From an uncultured Formosa sp. (lineage in GTDB: Bacteria; Bacteroidota; Bacteroidia; Flavobacteriales; Flavobacteriaceae): a stretch of DNA of 31,695 bases. The notes under the pieces are model-generated. The model saw only the letters and a program-made list of their open reading frames with translations. It was not told the origin of the DNA and made no database searches. Numbering within the stretch: position 1 is the first letter of the stretch; each line of letters starts with the position of its first letter. The stretch spans positions 1 through 31,695 of the forward strand of contig CABXZJ010000009.1 in NCBI GenBank assembly GCA_902516685.1. The letters run 5' to 3'. Below, piece after piece: positions 7,968-17,596 of the stretch. Made by a program: the position numbers and the translations under genes.

Positions 7968-9803
7968 ATGTCAACTAGAAATCTAGAAATACAATTAAAA
8001 ACTCTACCAGACAGTCCTGGTGTTTATAAGTTTTTTGATAACAAGGGAATCATTATTTACATAGGTAAAGCAAAAAATTTAAAAAAACGTGTACTCTCTT
8101 ATTTTAATAAAAATCACGAACAGGCTAAGACGAATATATTAGTAAAAAAAATAACTAAAATACAACACATAGTTGTGGAAACTGAAATTGATGCACTGTT
8201 GCTTGAAAACAATCTCATAAAAAAATTTCAGCCTAGGTATAATGTACTTCTTAAAGATGATAAATCCTATCCCTGGCTGTGTATTAAAAATGAGCGTTTT
8301 CCGAGATTATTTCCTACCCGCCGTATTATTAAAGATGGATCTGAATATTTTGGTCCATATACTAGTACTAAAGTTGTAAATACAATTCTTAATCTAGTAA
8401 AATCTATCTATCCCATCAGAATTGAGAATTATAATTTTTCTCAAAAACAAATAAATGATTTAAATACTGAAATTTTCTTAAAGACACATACGCACAATGG
8501 CTATTTCCTTGTTTTAGGTTTCGTAAGTAATCCAAAGGTGATTAAAACAGACTATATCTCAGAAAAGGATTACAAAAAGAATATGTTATTTGTGAGAGAA
8601 ATACTAAACGGAAAATTTGGAAATATAAAAAAAACACTTCGTAAGCAAATGCTCAAATTATCCTCGTTAAATAAATTTGAAGAGGCACAATCATATAAAG
8701 AAAAACTCACAATTTTAAAAAATTATCAAGCGAAGTCTACAATTGTAAGCCCAAGAATCAGCGATGTTGAAGTTTACAGCATTATAAGTGATGAAGGCTA
8801 TGCATACATAAATTTTTTACAAGTATCACACGGTTCTATCATTAGGGCTCATACCATTGAGTTTAAGAAAAAGTTGGACGAATCAGATTCTAAACTTTTA
8901 GTTCTTGCTATAACTGAAATTCGTCAAAGATTTAAACTTCAATCAAAAGAAGTTTACCTTCCTTTTAAAATTGAATTAGGATTTAATTTAAAGATTACAA
9001 TTCCTAAAGTTGGAGAAAAAAAGCATCTTTTAGACTTGTCATTGAGAAATGCTAAATATCACCGCTTTGAAAAATTAAAACAAGTTAAAATAACAGATCC
9101 AGAACGTCATATCAAACGGATAATGACTCAGATGAAATTGGATCTTCGACTTTCTGAGGAGCCAAAACATATCGAGTGTTTCGATAATTCCAATATTCAA
9201 GGGACTCATCCAGTTGCTGCCTGTGTAGTTTTTAAAAATGCTAAGCCTAGCAAAAACGATTATCGACATTTCAATATAAAAACTGTAGATGGTCCCGACG
9301 ATTTTGCATCAATGACTGAAGTCGTTTATAGGCGTTACAAGAGATTGCTGGATGAAAAGAAATCTTTACCACAGCTTATTATAATTGATGGAGGTAAAGG
9401 TCAACTTTCTGCCGCTTTAAAAAGTTTGGATTCTTTAAACCTTAGTTCAAAAATCGCCATCATTGGAATAGCTAAAAGATTGGAAGAATTGTTTTATCCA
9501 AATGATCCAATTCCATTATATTTAGACAAGAAAAGCGAAACTTTGAGAATAATTCAGCAATTAAGGAATGAGGCACACCGCTTTGGCATTGAGCATCACC
9601 GCAATAGGCGTAGTAAAACGGCTTTGTATTCTAAATTAGAATCAATCTCTGGGATTGGTGACAAAACTCGGATTCAATTATTAAAGGCATTCAAATCTCC
9701 TCAGCGAATTTCATTTGCAAAACTAGACGAATTAGAGCAAATCATTGGCTTTTCTAAAGCTCAAAAGGTTTATGAATTTTATAATCCTAGAGATGAAGAT
9801 TAG
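7968..9803 (+). CDS. uvrC: Excinuclease ABC subunit C (UvrC)
   Basis: This 611-residue protein is the nuclease that makes both incisions during UvrABC nucleotide excision repair. It has the N-terminal GIY-YIG domain (SPGVYKFFDNKGIIIYIGKA, about residues 14-33), a central UVR motif (KFEEAQSYKEKL) for UvrB contact, the RNase H-like half with ECFDNSNIQG and LPQLIIIDGGKGQL carrying the catalytic acidic residues, and C-terminal helix-hairpin-helix motifs (SISGIGDKTRIQLL). Length is normal for the family. It is divergent from the rimK-like gene, with an 86-base gap between start codons, and overlaps the downstream phospholipase gene by 11 bases, suggesting co-transcription. Confidence 0.97.
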   Translation: MSTRNLEIQLKTLPDSPGVYKFFDNKGIIIYIGKAKNLKKRVLSYFNKNHEQAKTNILVKKITKIQHIVVETEIDALLLENNLIKKFQPRYNVLLKDDKSYPWLCIKNERFPRLFPTRRIIKDGSEYFGPYTSTKVVNTILNLVKSIYPIRIENYNFSQKQINDLNTEIFLKTHTHNGYFLVLGFVSNPKVIKTDYISEKDYKKNMLFVREILNGKFGNIKKTLRKQMLKLSSLNKFEEAQSYKEKLTILKNYQAKSTIVSPRISDVEVYSIISDEGYAYINFLQVSHGSIIRAHTIEFKKKLDESDSKLLVLAITEIRQRFKLQSKEVYLPFKIELGFNLKITIPKVGEKKHLLDLSLRNAKYHRFEKLKQVKITDPERHIKRIMTQMKLDLRLSEEPKHIECFDNSNIQGTHPVAACVVFKNAKPSKNDYRHFNIKTVDGPDDFASMTEVVYRRYKRLLDEKKSLPQLIIIDGGKGQLSAALKSLDSLNLSSKIAIIGIAKRLEELFYPNDPIPLYLDKKSETLRIIQQLRNEAHRFGIEHHRNRRSKTALYSKLESISGIGDKTRIQLLKAFKSPQRISFAKLDELEQIIGFSKAQKVYEFYNPRDED

Positions 9804-12021
9804 TTTAAAAGTTTTTTTAATTTTTTATTTATTTTCAGCTATTTCTTTTGCTCAAAATGAAATAGTTGAAAACCCAAAAATTGGATTGGTTTTAAGCGGT
9901 GGTGGAGCTAAGGGATTAGCTCATATTGGAGTTTTAAAAGTTATCGATAGTCTAGGTCTTAGAATTGATTATATCGGAGGAACAAGTATGGGTGCTGCTG
10001 TTGGTGGGCTTTATGCTTCAGGATATAATGCCAAACAATTAGATTCAATTTTTAGTAAAATTGACTTTGATGTATTACTTGGTGATAAAGTGCCTCGTAT
10101 ATCAAAAACATTTCAAGAACGTAAAAATTCTGAAAAATATGGTGTCTCGCTTCCAATTAACAATTTTAAAATTCAATTACCTTCTTCAATTTCTAGAGGA
10201 CAAAATTTATTCAATTTATTCACTAGACTAACAATGGATGTTAGTGATATTTCTAATTTTAATCAGCTTCCTATTCCTTTTTATTGTATGGCAACAAATA
10301 TGGAGACAGGCTCTTCAATAGTACTTGAAAAAGGAAATCTTGCTGAGGCTATTTTAATTAGCAATACGTTACCTACGTTATTTCAGCCTGTTGAACTAGA
10401 TGGTATGCTTTTGATGGATGGAGGAATTTCCAATAACTATCCAATTGAATATTTAAAATCCAAAGATTTGGATTATATCATTGGTGTCAGTGTAGAAGAG
10501 GACCTTTTCTCAAAAGATCAAATTAAATCAATTTCAAATATTTTATCACAGATAAATAATTTTAGATCAAGTGACGATTTGGAAAAAAAAATACAGCTCA
10601 CCGATTTTTTTATAGAACCTAATGTTGATGATTTTTCAATCATCTCATTTAATAAAGGAGATGAGATAATTCAAAGAGGAAGTTCTTCTTTGGGACCTTT
10701 TATTAATAAATTAAAGGGTATTGCCAGTAAGCAGAATTTTAAAAAAGATTCAAAGAAAAATATTTCATTAGATAATTTGAAATTTAATAAAGTCCAGATA
10801 GTTGGTAACAAAAAATATTCAGATTCTTACATATTCGGTAAGCTGAGATTTCGCCGTGGAGAAACAATTAGTTTCGAGAATTTTAGAAGTGGTGTTAATA
10901 ATCTTTTAGCAACAAATAATTTTGATAGTTTTCGCTATAAATTCACTTCTACTTCACCCAATACTTATAACTTTAAAGGATATATTAAAGAAGCATCAAA
11001 GACATCATTGCTAAAAATAGGACTACACTATGATCAAGTTTTGAAGAGCTCTTTGTTGTTGAATTTTACTGAAAAACAATTTCTACTTCAGAACGATGTA
11101 CTGTCATTAGATATTATTTTAGGAGATAATTCGCGCTTTAACTTTGATTATTATATTGACAAAGGTTTTTATTGGAGTATTGGAATTAATGTAAAAAATA
11201 CAACTTTTAAATATGATATAAATCCTTTATTTTTTGACCTTTCACTTCCATCTCAGATAGATAATAAAATACCCACCAATGTATCCGATTTTAAAGCAAG
11301 TTTTTTTGTGGAAACTCTTATAGAGAAAGATTTTTCATTTAAACTTGGAGCAACTTATAAACGTTTAGATATTGAAGCCTCAAGTACATCTCTTTCTAAT
11401 ATTTTTCAAAGCACAAAATATCAAATTGAAAAAAGTGACTTTTTTAGTATTAATACTACCCTAAAATATGACACTTTAGATGATATTTTTTTCCCCTCAA
11501 GCGGGTTCTTATTTAAAACTGGTGGGGAATTATTCCTTAGTGCGAATGCATACAATAATTTTAATCAGTTTTTTACATTGAACACCAATATCGCAAAAGG
11601 ATTTAAAATTTCCAGAAATTTATCGTTATTAATAGGTACAGAAGCAGGGCTTAGAATAGGCGATAATAATGTTTCTTCACTTAACTTTGGTCTAGGAGGA
11701 TATTCATATAATCACATAAATAATTATATAAATATGTTTGGATATGACTTTTTTGCCCTCTCAGATAAAAGTTTTATTAAGGCTAATTTTAGTGTAGATT
11801 ACGAGTTTTCAAAGCGCCACCATATTGTGATTTTAATGAATTCCTTAAATATTGGGAATAATATTTTCGGTGATGGTAATTGGCTAAGTATACCTAACCA
11901 TAACGGTTATGCGATTGGATATGGACTAGAAACCATTTTTGGGCCTATAGAATTAAAATATCACTGGTCACCAGAAAATAATTTTGACGGGGTATTTGTA
12001 AATTTAGGATACTGGTTTTAA
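9793..12021 (+). CDS. Type Vd (PlpD-like) patatin phospholipase with POTRA and outer-membrane barrel
   Basis: This 742-residue protein begins with a signal peptide (cleavage after SAISFA, about residue 20). The patatin domain follows, with the oxyanion-hole motif GGGAKG (36-41), the nucleophile Ser65 in GGTSMG and the catalytic Asp209 in DGG; these form the Ser-Asp dyad of patatin lipases. A POTRA-like segment starts near residue 335 (LKFNKVQIVGNKKYSDSYIF), and the rest is rich in beta strands (such as GLHYDQVLKSSLLLNF) and ends in an aromatic residue (LGYWF), as in BamA-type barrels. The layout matches PlpD of Pseudomonas and FplA of Fusobacterium. I chose ATG 9793, which overlaps uvrC by 11 bases and gives a clean signal peptide; ATG 9745 adds 16 residues that break it. 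Confidence 0.92.
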   Translation: MKISLKVFLIFYLFSAISFAQNEIVENPKIGLVLSGGGAKGLAHIGVLKVIDSLGLRIDYIGGTSMGAAVGGLYASGYNAKQLDSIFSKIDFDVLLGDKVPRISKTFQERKNSEKYGVSLPINNFKIQLPSSISRGQNLFNLFTRLTMDVSDISNFNQLPIPFYCMATNMETGSSIVLEKGNLAEAILISNTLPTLFQPVELDGMLLMDGGISNNYPIEYLKSKDLDYIIGVSVEEDLFSKDQIKSISNILSQINNFRSSDDLEKKIQLTDFFIEPNVDDFSIISFNKGDEIIQRGSSSLGPFINKLKGIASKQNFKKDSKKNISLDNLKFNKVQIVGNKKYSDSYIFGKLRFRRGETISFENFRSGVNNLLATNNFDSFRYKFTSTSPNTYNFKGYIKEASKTSLLKIGLHYDQVLKSSLLLNFTEKQFLLQNDVLSLDIILGDNSRFNFDYYIDKGFYWSIGINVKNTTFKYDINPLFFDLSLPSQIDNKIPTNVSDFKASFFVETLIEKDFSFKLGATYKRLDIEASSTSLSNIFQSTKYQIEKSDFFSINTTLKYDTLDDIFFPSSGFLFKTGGELFLSANAYNNFNQFFTLNTNIAKGFKISRNLSLLIGTEAGLRIGDNNVSSLNFGLGGYSYNHINNYINMFGYDFFALSDKSFIKANFSVDYEFSKRHHIVILMNSLNIGNNIFGDGNWLSIPNHNGYAIGYGLETIFGPIELKYHWSPENNFDGVFVNLGYWF

Positions 12022-12045
12022 AACATATTATTTTTATTAACTTTG
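12016..12045 (+). promoter_or_regulatory. Putative promoter of hmgA-hpd
   Basis: TAACTTTG at 12038-12045 matches TAnnTTTG exactly, with a weak -33-like TTTTA at 12016-12020, 17 bases upstream. Transcription would start near 12050, leaving a leader of about 130 bases before hmgA. The leader contains one 21-codon open frame (12049-12114) but no hairpin that I can recognise. Confidence 0.45.
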
Positions 12046-12182
12046 TGTATGACTTTTTCATGGAAATATCTTTTATTGTTACTTAATTTTCTATTTAAAA
12101 GAAGTCCTGAATAATATTGACGTGCGCCCCTCAGCTTATATTTATCTACTAATCTTATCTGTTTAATTTAAAATTTTATTTA

Positions 12183-13337
12183 ATGCCATTTTATCATAAA
12201 CTTGGAAATATTCCCCCAAAAAAACATACACAATTTAAAAATCCTAGTGGAGGCTTATATTACGAGCAGCTCTTTGGAACTATTGGTTTTGATGGAATGT
12301 TTACAAACTCTTATCATGAGCAACGCCCCACACAAATTAAATCGATTGGTAAACAATTTAGTATTGCTCCAAAAATTTCTAAATCAAATAATATTCAGTC
12401 TTACAAACTTCGTGGGTTTGAGTTAACTCCAAAAGATGATTATTTAGATAGTAGAATTGTAATGCTCACAAATTCAGATTGTAATATAATATTGTCTGCA
12501 CCTAAAAATTCATTAACAGATTATTTTTATAAAAACTCAGATGCTGACGAATTAATTTTCATACATCGTGGATCTGGTAAACTTCGAACCATGTTCGGTA
12601 ATTTAGACTTTAAATATGGTGACTATCTTGTCATTCCTAGGGGAATAATCTATCAAATTGAATTTGATTCTGCTGATAATAGACTTTTTATTGTAGAGTC
12701 TTATAGCCCAATATATACCCCTAAACGCTACAGGAACTGGTTTGGTCAACTTTTGGAACATGCTCCGTATTGCGAACGAGATATTCGGCGTCCTGAAGAG
12801 CTTGAAACTTTTAACAAAACAGGTGATTTTACTATAAAATTAAAAAAGCAAAATGAATTAATTGAAATGGTTTACGCTTCTCATCCTTTTGATGTGATTG
12901 GATATGATGGTTACAATTACCCCTATGCTTTCTCTATTCACGATTTCGAACCGATTACTGGAAGAATTCATCAACCACCACCAGTACATCAAACTTTTGA
13001 AACTAATTCCATGGTTGTTTGTAGTTTTGTTCCTCGTATTTATGATTACCATCCAAAAGCAATTCCTGCACCGTACAATCACAGTAATATTGATAGCGAT
13101 GAGGTTTTATATTATGTTGACGGAGATTTTATGAGTAGAAATGACATTAAAGCGGGTCATATTTCTCTACATCCTGCAGGAATACCTCATGGTCCTCATC
13201 CCGGAGCTATGGAACGTAGTATTGGTCTTAAAGACACCAAAGAATTAGCTGTTATGGTAGATACCTTTAGTCCTCTTCAAGTAACTGAAGATGCATTGAA
13301 AATTTCTGATGGAGATTATTACAAATCTTGGTTATAA
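12183..13337 (+). CDS. hmgA: Homogentisate 1,2-dioxygenase
   Basis: This 384-residue non-haem iron enzyme opens the aromatic ring of homogentisate to maleylacetoacetate in tyrosine and phenylalanine breakdown. It starts MPFYHKLGNIPPKKHTQF, and has the cupin-like segment GDYLVIPRGIIYQIEF. Likely iron ligands are His300 and Glu307 in YNHSNIDSDE and His336 in HPAGIPHGPHPG. Length is shorter than mammalian enzymes (about 445) and fits the bacterial short form. It precedes hpd by 27 bases, so two consecutive pathway steps are paired, in reverse order. Maleylacetoacetate isomerase and fumarylacetoacetase are not in the window. Confidence 0.95.
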   Translation: MPFYHKLGNIPPKKHTQFKNPSGGLYYEQLFGTIGFDGMFTNSYHEQRPTQIKSIGKQFSIAPKISKSNNIQSYKLRGFELTPKDDYLDSRIVMLTNSDCNIILSAPKNSLTDYFYKNSDADELIFIHRGSGKLRTMFGNLDFKYGDYLVIPRGIIYQIEFDSADNRLFIVESYSPIYTPKRYRNWFGQLLEHAPYCERDIRRPEELETFNKTGDFTIKLKKQNELIEMVYASHPFDVIGYDGYNYPYAFSIHDFEPITGRIHQPPPVHQTFETNSMVVCSFVPRIYDYHPKAIPAPYNHSNIDSDEVLYYVDGDFMSRNDIKAGHISLHPAGIPHGPHPGAMERSIGLKDTKELAVMVDTFSPLQVTEDALKISDGDYYKSWL

Positions 13338-13364
13338 TTTAATAGTTAATTCAAAATTCTAATT

Positions 13365-14525
<1,161 letters not shown>

Positions 14526-14556
14526 TATTTTCTTTTATAAATACATTTAATCTTAC

Positions 14557-14587
14557 TTTTTGTTTTGGAATAATAATTGCAAATTTG
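14557..14587 (+). promoter_or_regulatory. Putative promoter of the DUF3108-TDO-M23-pgi run
   Basis: TTTTTG at 14557-14562 (-33) is followed after 17 bases by CAAATTTG at 14580-14587, a one-mismatch form of TAnnTTTG. It lies 28 bases before the DUF3108 gene's ATG at 14616. Confidence 0.35.
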
Positions 14588-14615
14588 TATAGAATCTTAA
14601 ATTATATTCAATCAT

Positions 14616-15392
14616 ATGAGGTTAATTTTGGTATTTTTTTTTATTGTTTTTAGCTACAGTGATTTAAATGCGCAAATAGAGTCTTCTTTTAAATCTGGAG
14701 AATGGTTGAAATTCAAATTAAATTACAGCGGTTGGATTAAGGCTGGTAATGCTACTTTGCAAGTCAGTGAAAGCACTTTTAAAAGCCGTCCAGTATTTCA
14801 TGTTATTGGAAAAGGATGGACCACTGGAGCTATCAAATGGTTTTTCAAAGTAAAAGACCGTTATGAAAGTTATTTTGATAAAGATTCAGGTTTGCCTTAT
14901 AAATTTGTCAGGGATATTAATGAGGGAGGGCATATAAAAAATAGAGTTGTTGAGTTTGACTATAAAAAAAAATTAGCTTTTGTCAACGATTTAAGACACA
15001 AATCACAAAAAATAGTACCAATTACAAATGACATTCAAGATATGGTCTCTTCTTATTACTATTTAAGAGATCACTATGACACTAAAACAATACAAGTTGG
15101 AGATATAATAAAGTTGAATATGTTTTTTGATAGTGAAATCTTTGGTTTTAAACTTAAATTTTTAGGTCGTGAAATGATAAGAACTAAATTTGGTAATGTT
15201 GATTGTCTTAAGTTTCGTCCTTATGTCGTTGCAGGTCGTGTTTTCCACGAAGAAGAAAGCGTTACTATTTGGGTGAGTGCAGATAAAAATAAAATACCCA
15301 TAAGAATAAAAGCTGACCTCAGAGTTGGCTCATTAAGATCTGATTTAGAAGCTTTTAAGGGATTGAAATATCCCTTTGAAATTCAATTTTAA
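14616..15392 (+). CDS. DUF3108-family exported protein
   Basis: This 258-residue protein has a signal peptide (MRLILVFFFIVFSYSDLNAQ, cleavage about residue 20) and then a domain that starts GEWLKFKLNYSGWIKAGNAT and continues with YESYFDKDSGLPYKFVRDI and VTIWVSADKNKIPIRI, the pattern of DUF3108. The predicted fold is mostly beta, and the protein is probably periplasmic or envelope-attached. No function is established that I can name. It begins a tight run with the tryptophan dioxygenase family gene (9 bases), the M23 peptidase and pgi; the M23 gene makes a role in the envelope plausible, but this is inference. Confidence 0.85.
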   Translation: MRLILVFFFIVFSYSDLNAQIESSFKSGEWLKFKLNYSGWIKAGNATLQVSESTFKSRPVFHVIGKGWTTGAIKWFFKVKDRYESYFDKDSGLPYKFVRDINEGGHIKNRVVEFDYKKKLAFVNDLRHKSQKIVPITNDIQDMVSSYYYLRDHYDTKTIQVGDIIKLNMFFDSEIFGFKLKFLGREMIRTKFGNVDCLKFRPYVVAGRVFHEEESVTIWVSADKNKIPIRIKADLRVGSLRSDLEAFKGLKYPFEIQF

Positions 15393-15401
15393 AGAACAAA
15401 T

Positions 15402-16337
15402 ATGAAAGATAAAAAAACAAAAGAGATTTTAAATTCATTGGATAAAAAATATAGTGCTCTAGGTCAAGACAAAGACATGTATTTAGAGGGCCTTTTACAT
15501 AGTAAAACTATGAATTATTGGGACTATATTCATACTGATGCCCTTTTAAATTTACAAATACAGCGCACGAATTTTCCAGATGAAATGGTTTTTATTTGTT
15601 ATCACCAAATTAATGAATTAATTTTTAAAATGATTTTGTGGGAACTCAAACAAATCGCAGAAGTAAATGTTTTAAAAGTCTCTTTTTTTACTGATAAGCT
15701 TATGCGTATTAGTCGTTATTTTGATATGCTAACCTCTTCTTTTAATATAATGAAAGATGGAATGGATGTTGAACAGTATAACAAATTTAGACACACTCTA
15801 GCCCCAGGCAGTGGTTTTCAAAGTGCCCAGTATAGAAAAATTGAATTTGCTTCAACCGAACTAATTAATTTAATTGATCATAGGTTTCGTAAGACAATTG
15901 ACAGAAACACACCGTTTGAACATGCCTTTGAGCATTTATATTGGCAGGCAGCAGGCAAGGATTATGAAAATTACAATAAATCAATTTTATTATCCAATTT
16001 TGAATCTAGATATAAAGAGGAATTCATAACCTTCATGAAAGTCTACAATAAGAAAAACTTATGGACTTGCTATAAAGAACTTTCTAAAAAAAACCAAGCT
16101 AACAAAAGTTTAATTAAAGCTATGAGGCACTACGATTTTACTGTCAATATTACATGGGTTATGGGACATTTCAATACTGCTAAACATTATATTCTTGCGA
16201 CTACTGGTGGTGGAGAAGCCACAGGAGGTAGCCAATGGCAAAAATATATGCATCCAAAATATCAAAAAAGAATATTTTTTCCTGAACTTTGGACTACAAA
16301 AGAAAAAGATAATTGGGGGTATGAAGCTGAAAATTAA
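15402..16337 (+). CDS. Tryptophan 2,3-dioxygenase family protein
   Basis: This 311-residue haem protein belongs to the family that oxidises tryptophan to N-formylkynurenine. The signature FICYHQINELIFKMILWEL holds the active-site His68, FRHTLAPGSGFQSAQYRKIE the substrate-binding arginine region, and His256 in GHFNTAKHYI aligns with the haem-ligating His of known enzymes. The usual GTGGS substrate loop is ATGGS (273-277) and is preceded by an insertion of about four residues rich in glycine. No kynurenine-pathway genes are nearby; the gene sits between envelope genes and overlaps the M23 gene by 17 bases. Activity on tryptophan is likely, but the altered loop leaves another indole substrate possible. 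Confidence 0.9.
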   Translation: MKDKKTKEILNSLDKKYSALGQDKDMYLEGLLHSKTMNYWDYIHTDALLNLQIQRTNFPDEMVFICYHQINELIFKMILWELKQIAEVNVLKVSFFTDKLMRISRYFDMLTSSFNIMKDGMDVEQYNKFRHTLAPGSGFQSAQYRKIEFASTELINLIDHRFRKTIDRNTPFEHAFEHLYWQAAGKDYENYNKSILLSNFESRYKEEFITFMKVYNKKNLWTCYKELSKKNQANKSLIKAMRHYDFTVNITWVMGHFNTAKHYILATTGGGEATGGSQWQKYMHPKYQKRIFFPELWTTKEKDNWGYEAEN

Positions 16338-17583
16338 TTCTACACTTTTTAAAACTAAATTTTTTCTTTATGCATTAGTAACTGGTATCACACTTTATCT
16401 TGTAAAAAGTTGCTCCTCAGACAAATTAGAAATGACTTCAATAAATAGCTCAATCTTACTTGAAAATAATAAATTTGGATATAATTTCAACAATTACAAA
16501 GTCGTATACGATACGGTTAGAAAAGGGGATAGTTTTGGAAAAATATTAGAAAATAACCAACTCTTTTATCCTAAAATTCATCACATTGCTGAACAAACAA
16601 AAACTATTTTTGACATTCGTCAATTTAGAATAGGTAACCCATATGTATTACTATTTTCTAAGGATAACTCTGCAACCCCCTTGGCTTTTATTTATGAAGA
16701 AAATAAAATTGAGTATTTAGTAGTCGAATTTTGTGATACTATTAAGGCATATAAAGGAAGCAAGCCTGTTAAGGTAGTTGACAAAGAAGCTTTTGGAGTT
16801 ATTGAAAACACACTCTCAGAAACAATGGAAGCCCAGGGTCTTCCAGCTCAGTTAATCTATGATATGTCAGACGATATTTATGCATGGACAATTGATTTTT
16901 TCAGACTTCAAAAAGGAGATAACTTTAAAGTAATTTATAAACAACGTTTTGTAGAAGATAGTATTTATGCAGGAATAGAAACCATAGAAGCCGCTTATTT
17001 CCAACACAAAGGAGAAATCATCTACGCCTTTAATTATCTTACTAAAGACTCAAAAAATAGTACTGATTACTATGATGACAACGGTAAGAGCCTTCAAAAA
17101 GCATTTTTAAAAAGCCCTATAAAATTTAGCCGTATTTCTTCCAGATATAATTTAAAACGCCGTATTAAGCTTTATGGAAATAGAGTTCGTGCGCACAAAG
17201 GAACTGATTTTGCTGCCGCAGTAGGGACACCTATTTTAGCAACGGCGAATGGAACTGTAGTGGAATCTGCAAGACGAGGTGGAAATGGTAATTATGTCAA
17301 AATTAGACATAATGCTACATATTCAACTCAATATCTACATATGAGCAGAAGGCTTGTCAAAGTTGGAGATTTTGTAAAACAAGGTGATGTAATTGGGAAA
17401 GTTGGAATGACTGGAAATACTAGTGGTCCCCATGTTTGTTATCGTTTTTGGAAAAATGATCGCCAGGTAGACCCCTTTCGCCAAAAACTTCCAGATGCAA
17501 AAGCCCTTCCAAATAAGTATAAATCAGATTTTCTTAATTATATTGCACCACTGAAACAAAAATTAGATTCGATCAATCAATGA
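16321..17583 (+). CDS. M23-family (MepM/Csd3-like) peptidoglycan endopeptidase with HxC zinc motif
   Basis: This 420-residue protein has an N-terminal membrane anchor or lipoprotein-like signal (about residues 12-32, ending VKSC, an imperfect lipobox). A Csd3-like region follows (IENTLSETMEAQGLPAQLIY, IDFFRLQKGDNFKVIY), then the LytM domain. Zinc and catalytic positions are His292 and Asp296 (HKGTD), His340 (QYLHMS) and His371; the canonical HxH is HVC here, so Cys373 replaces the last zinc histidine. Enzymes of this group cut cross-links in peptidoglycan during growth. I chose ATG 16321, which overlaps the dioxygenase gene by 17 bases and gives a sensible signal; the upstream in-frame ATG at 16195 lies well inside that gene. 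pgi follows 13 bases later. Confidence 0.9.
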   Translation: MKLKINSTLFKTKFFLYALVTGITLYLVKSCSSDKLEMTSINSSILLENNKFGYNFNNYKVVYDTVRKGDSFGKILENNQLFYPKIHHIAEQTKTIFDIRQFRIGNPYVLLFSKDNSATPLAFIYEENKIEYLVVEFCDTIKAYKGSKPVKVVDKEAFGVIENTLSETMEAQGLPAQLIYDMSDDIYAWTIDFFRLQKGDNFKVIYKQRFVEDSIYAGIETIEAAYFQHKGEIIYAFNYLTKDSKNSTDYYDDNGKSLQKAFLKSPIKFSRISSRYNLKRRIKLYGNRVRAHKGTDFAAAVGTPILATANGTVVESARRGGNGNYVKIRHNATYSTQYLHMSRRLVKVGDFVKQGDVIGKVGMTGNTSGPHVCYRFWKNDRQVDPFRQKLPDAKALPNKYKSDFLNYIAPLKQKLDSINQ

Positions 17584-17596
17584 TATTTAACATATA

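Noticed and set aside
12898..13134. Opposed open frames on both strands within hmgA (also 12858-13082 minus)
   Set aside because: Both overlap the conserved hmgA frame that holds the iron ligands; they are chance frames in AT-rich DNA.
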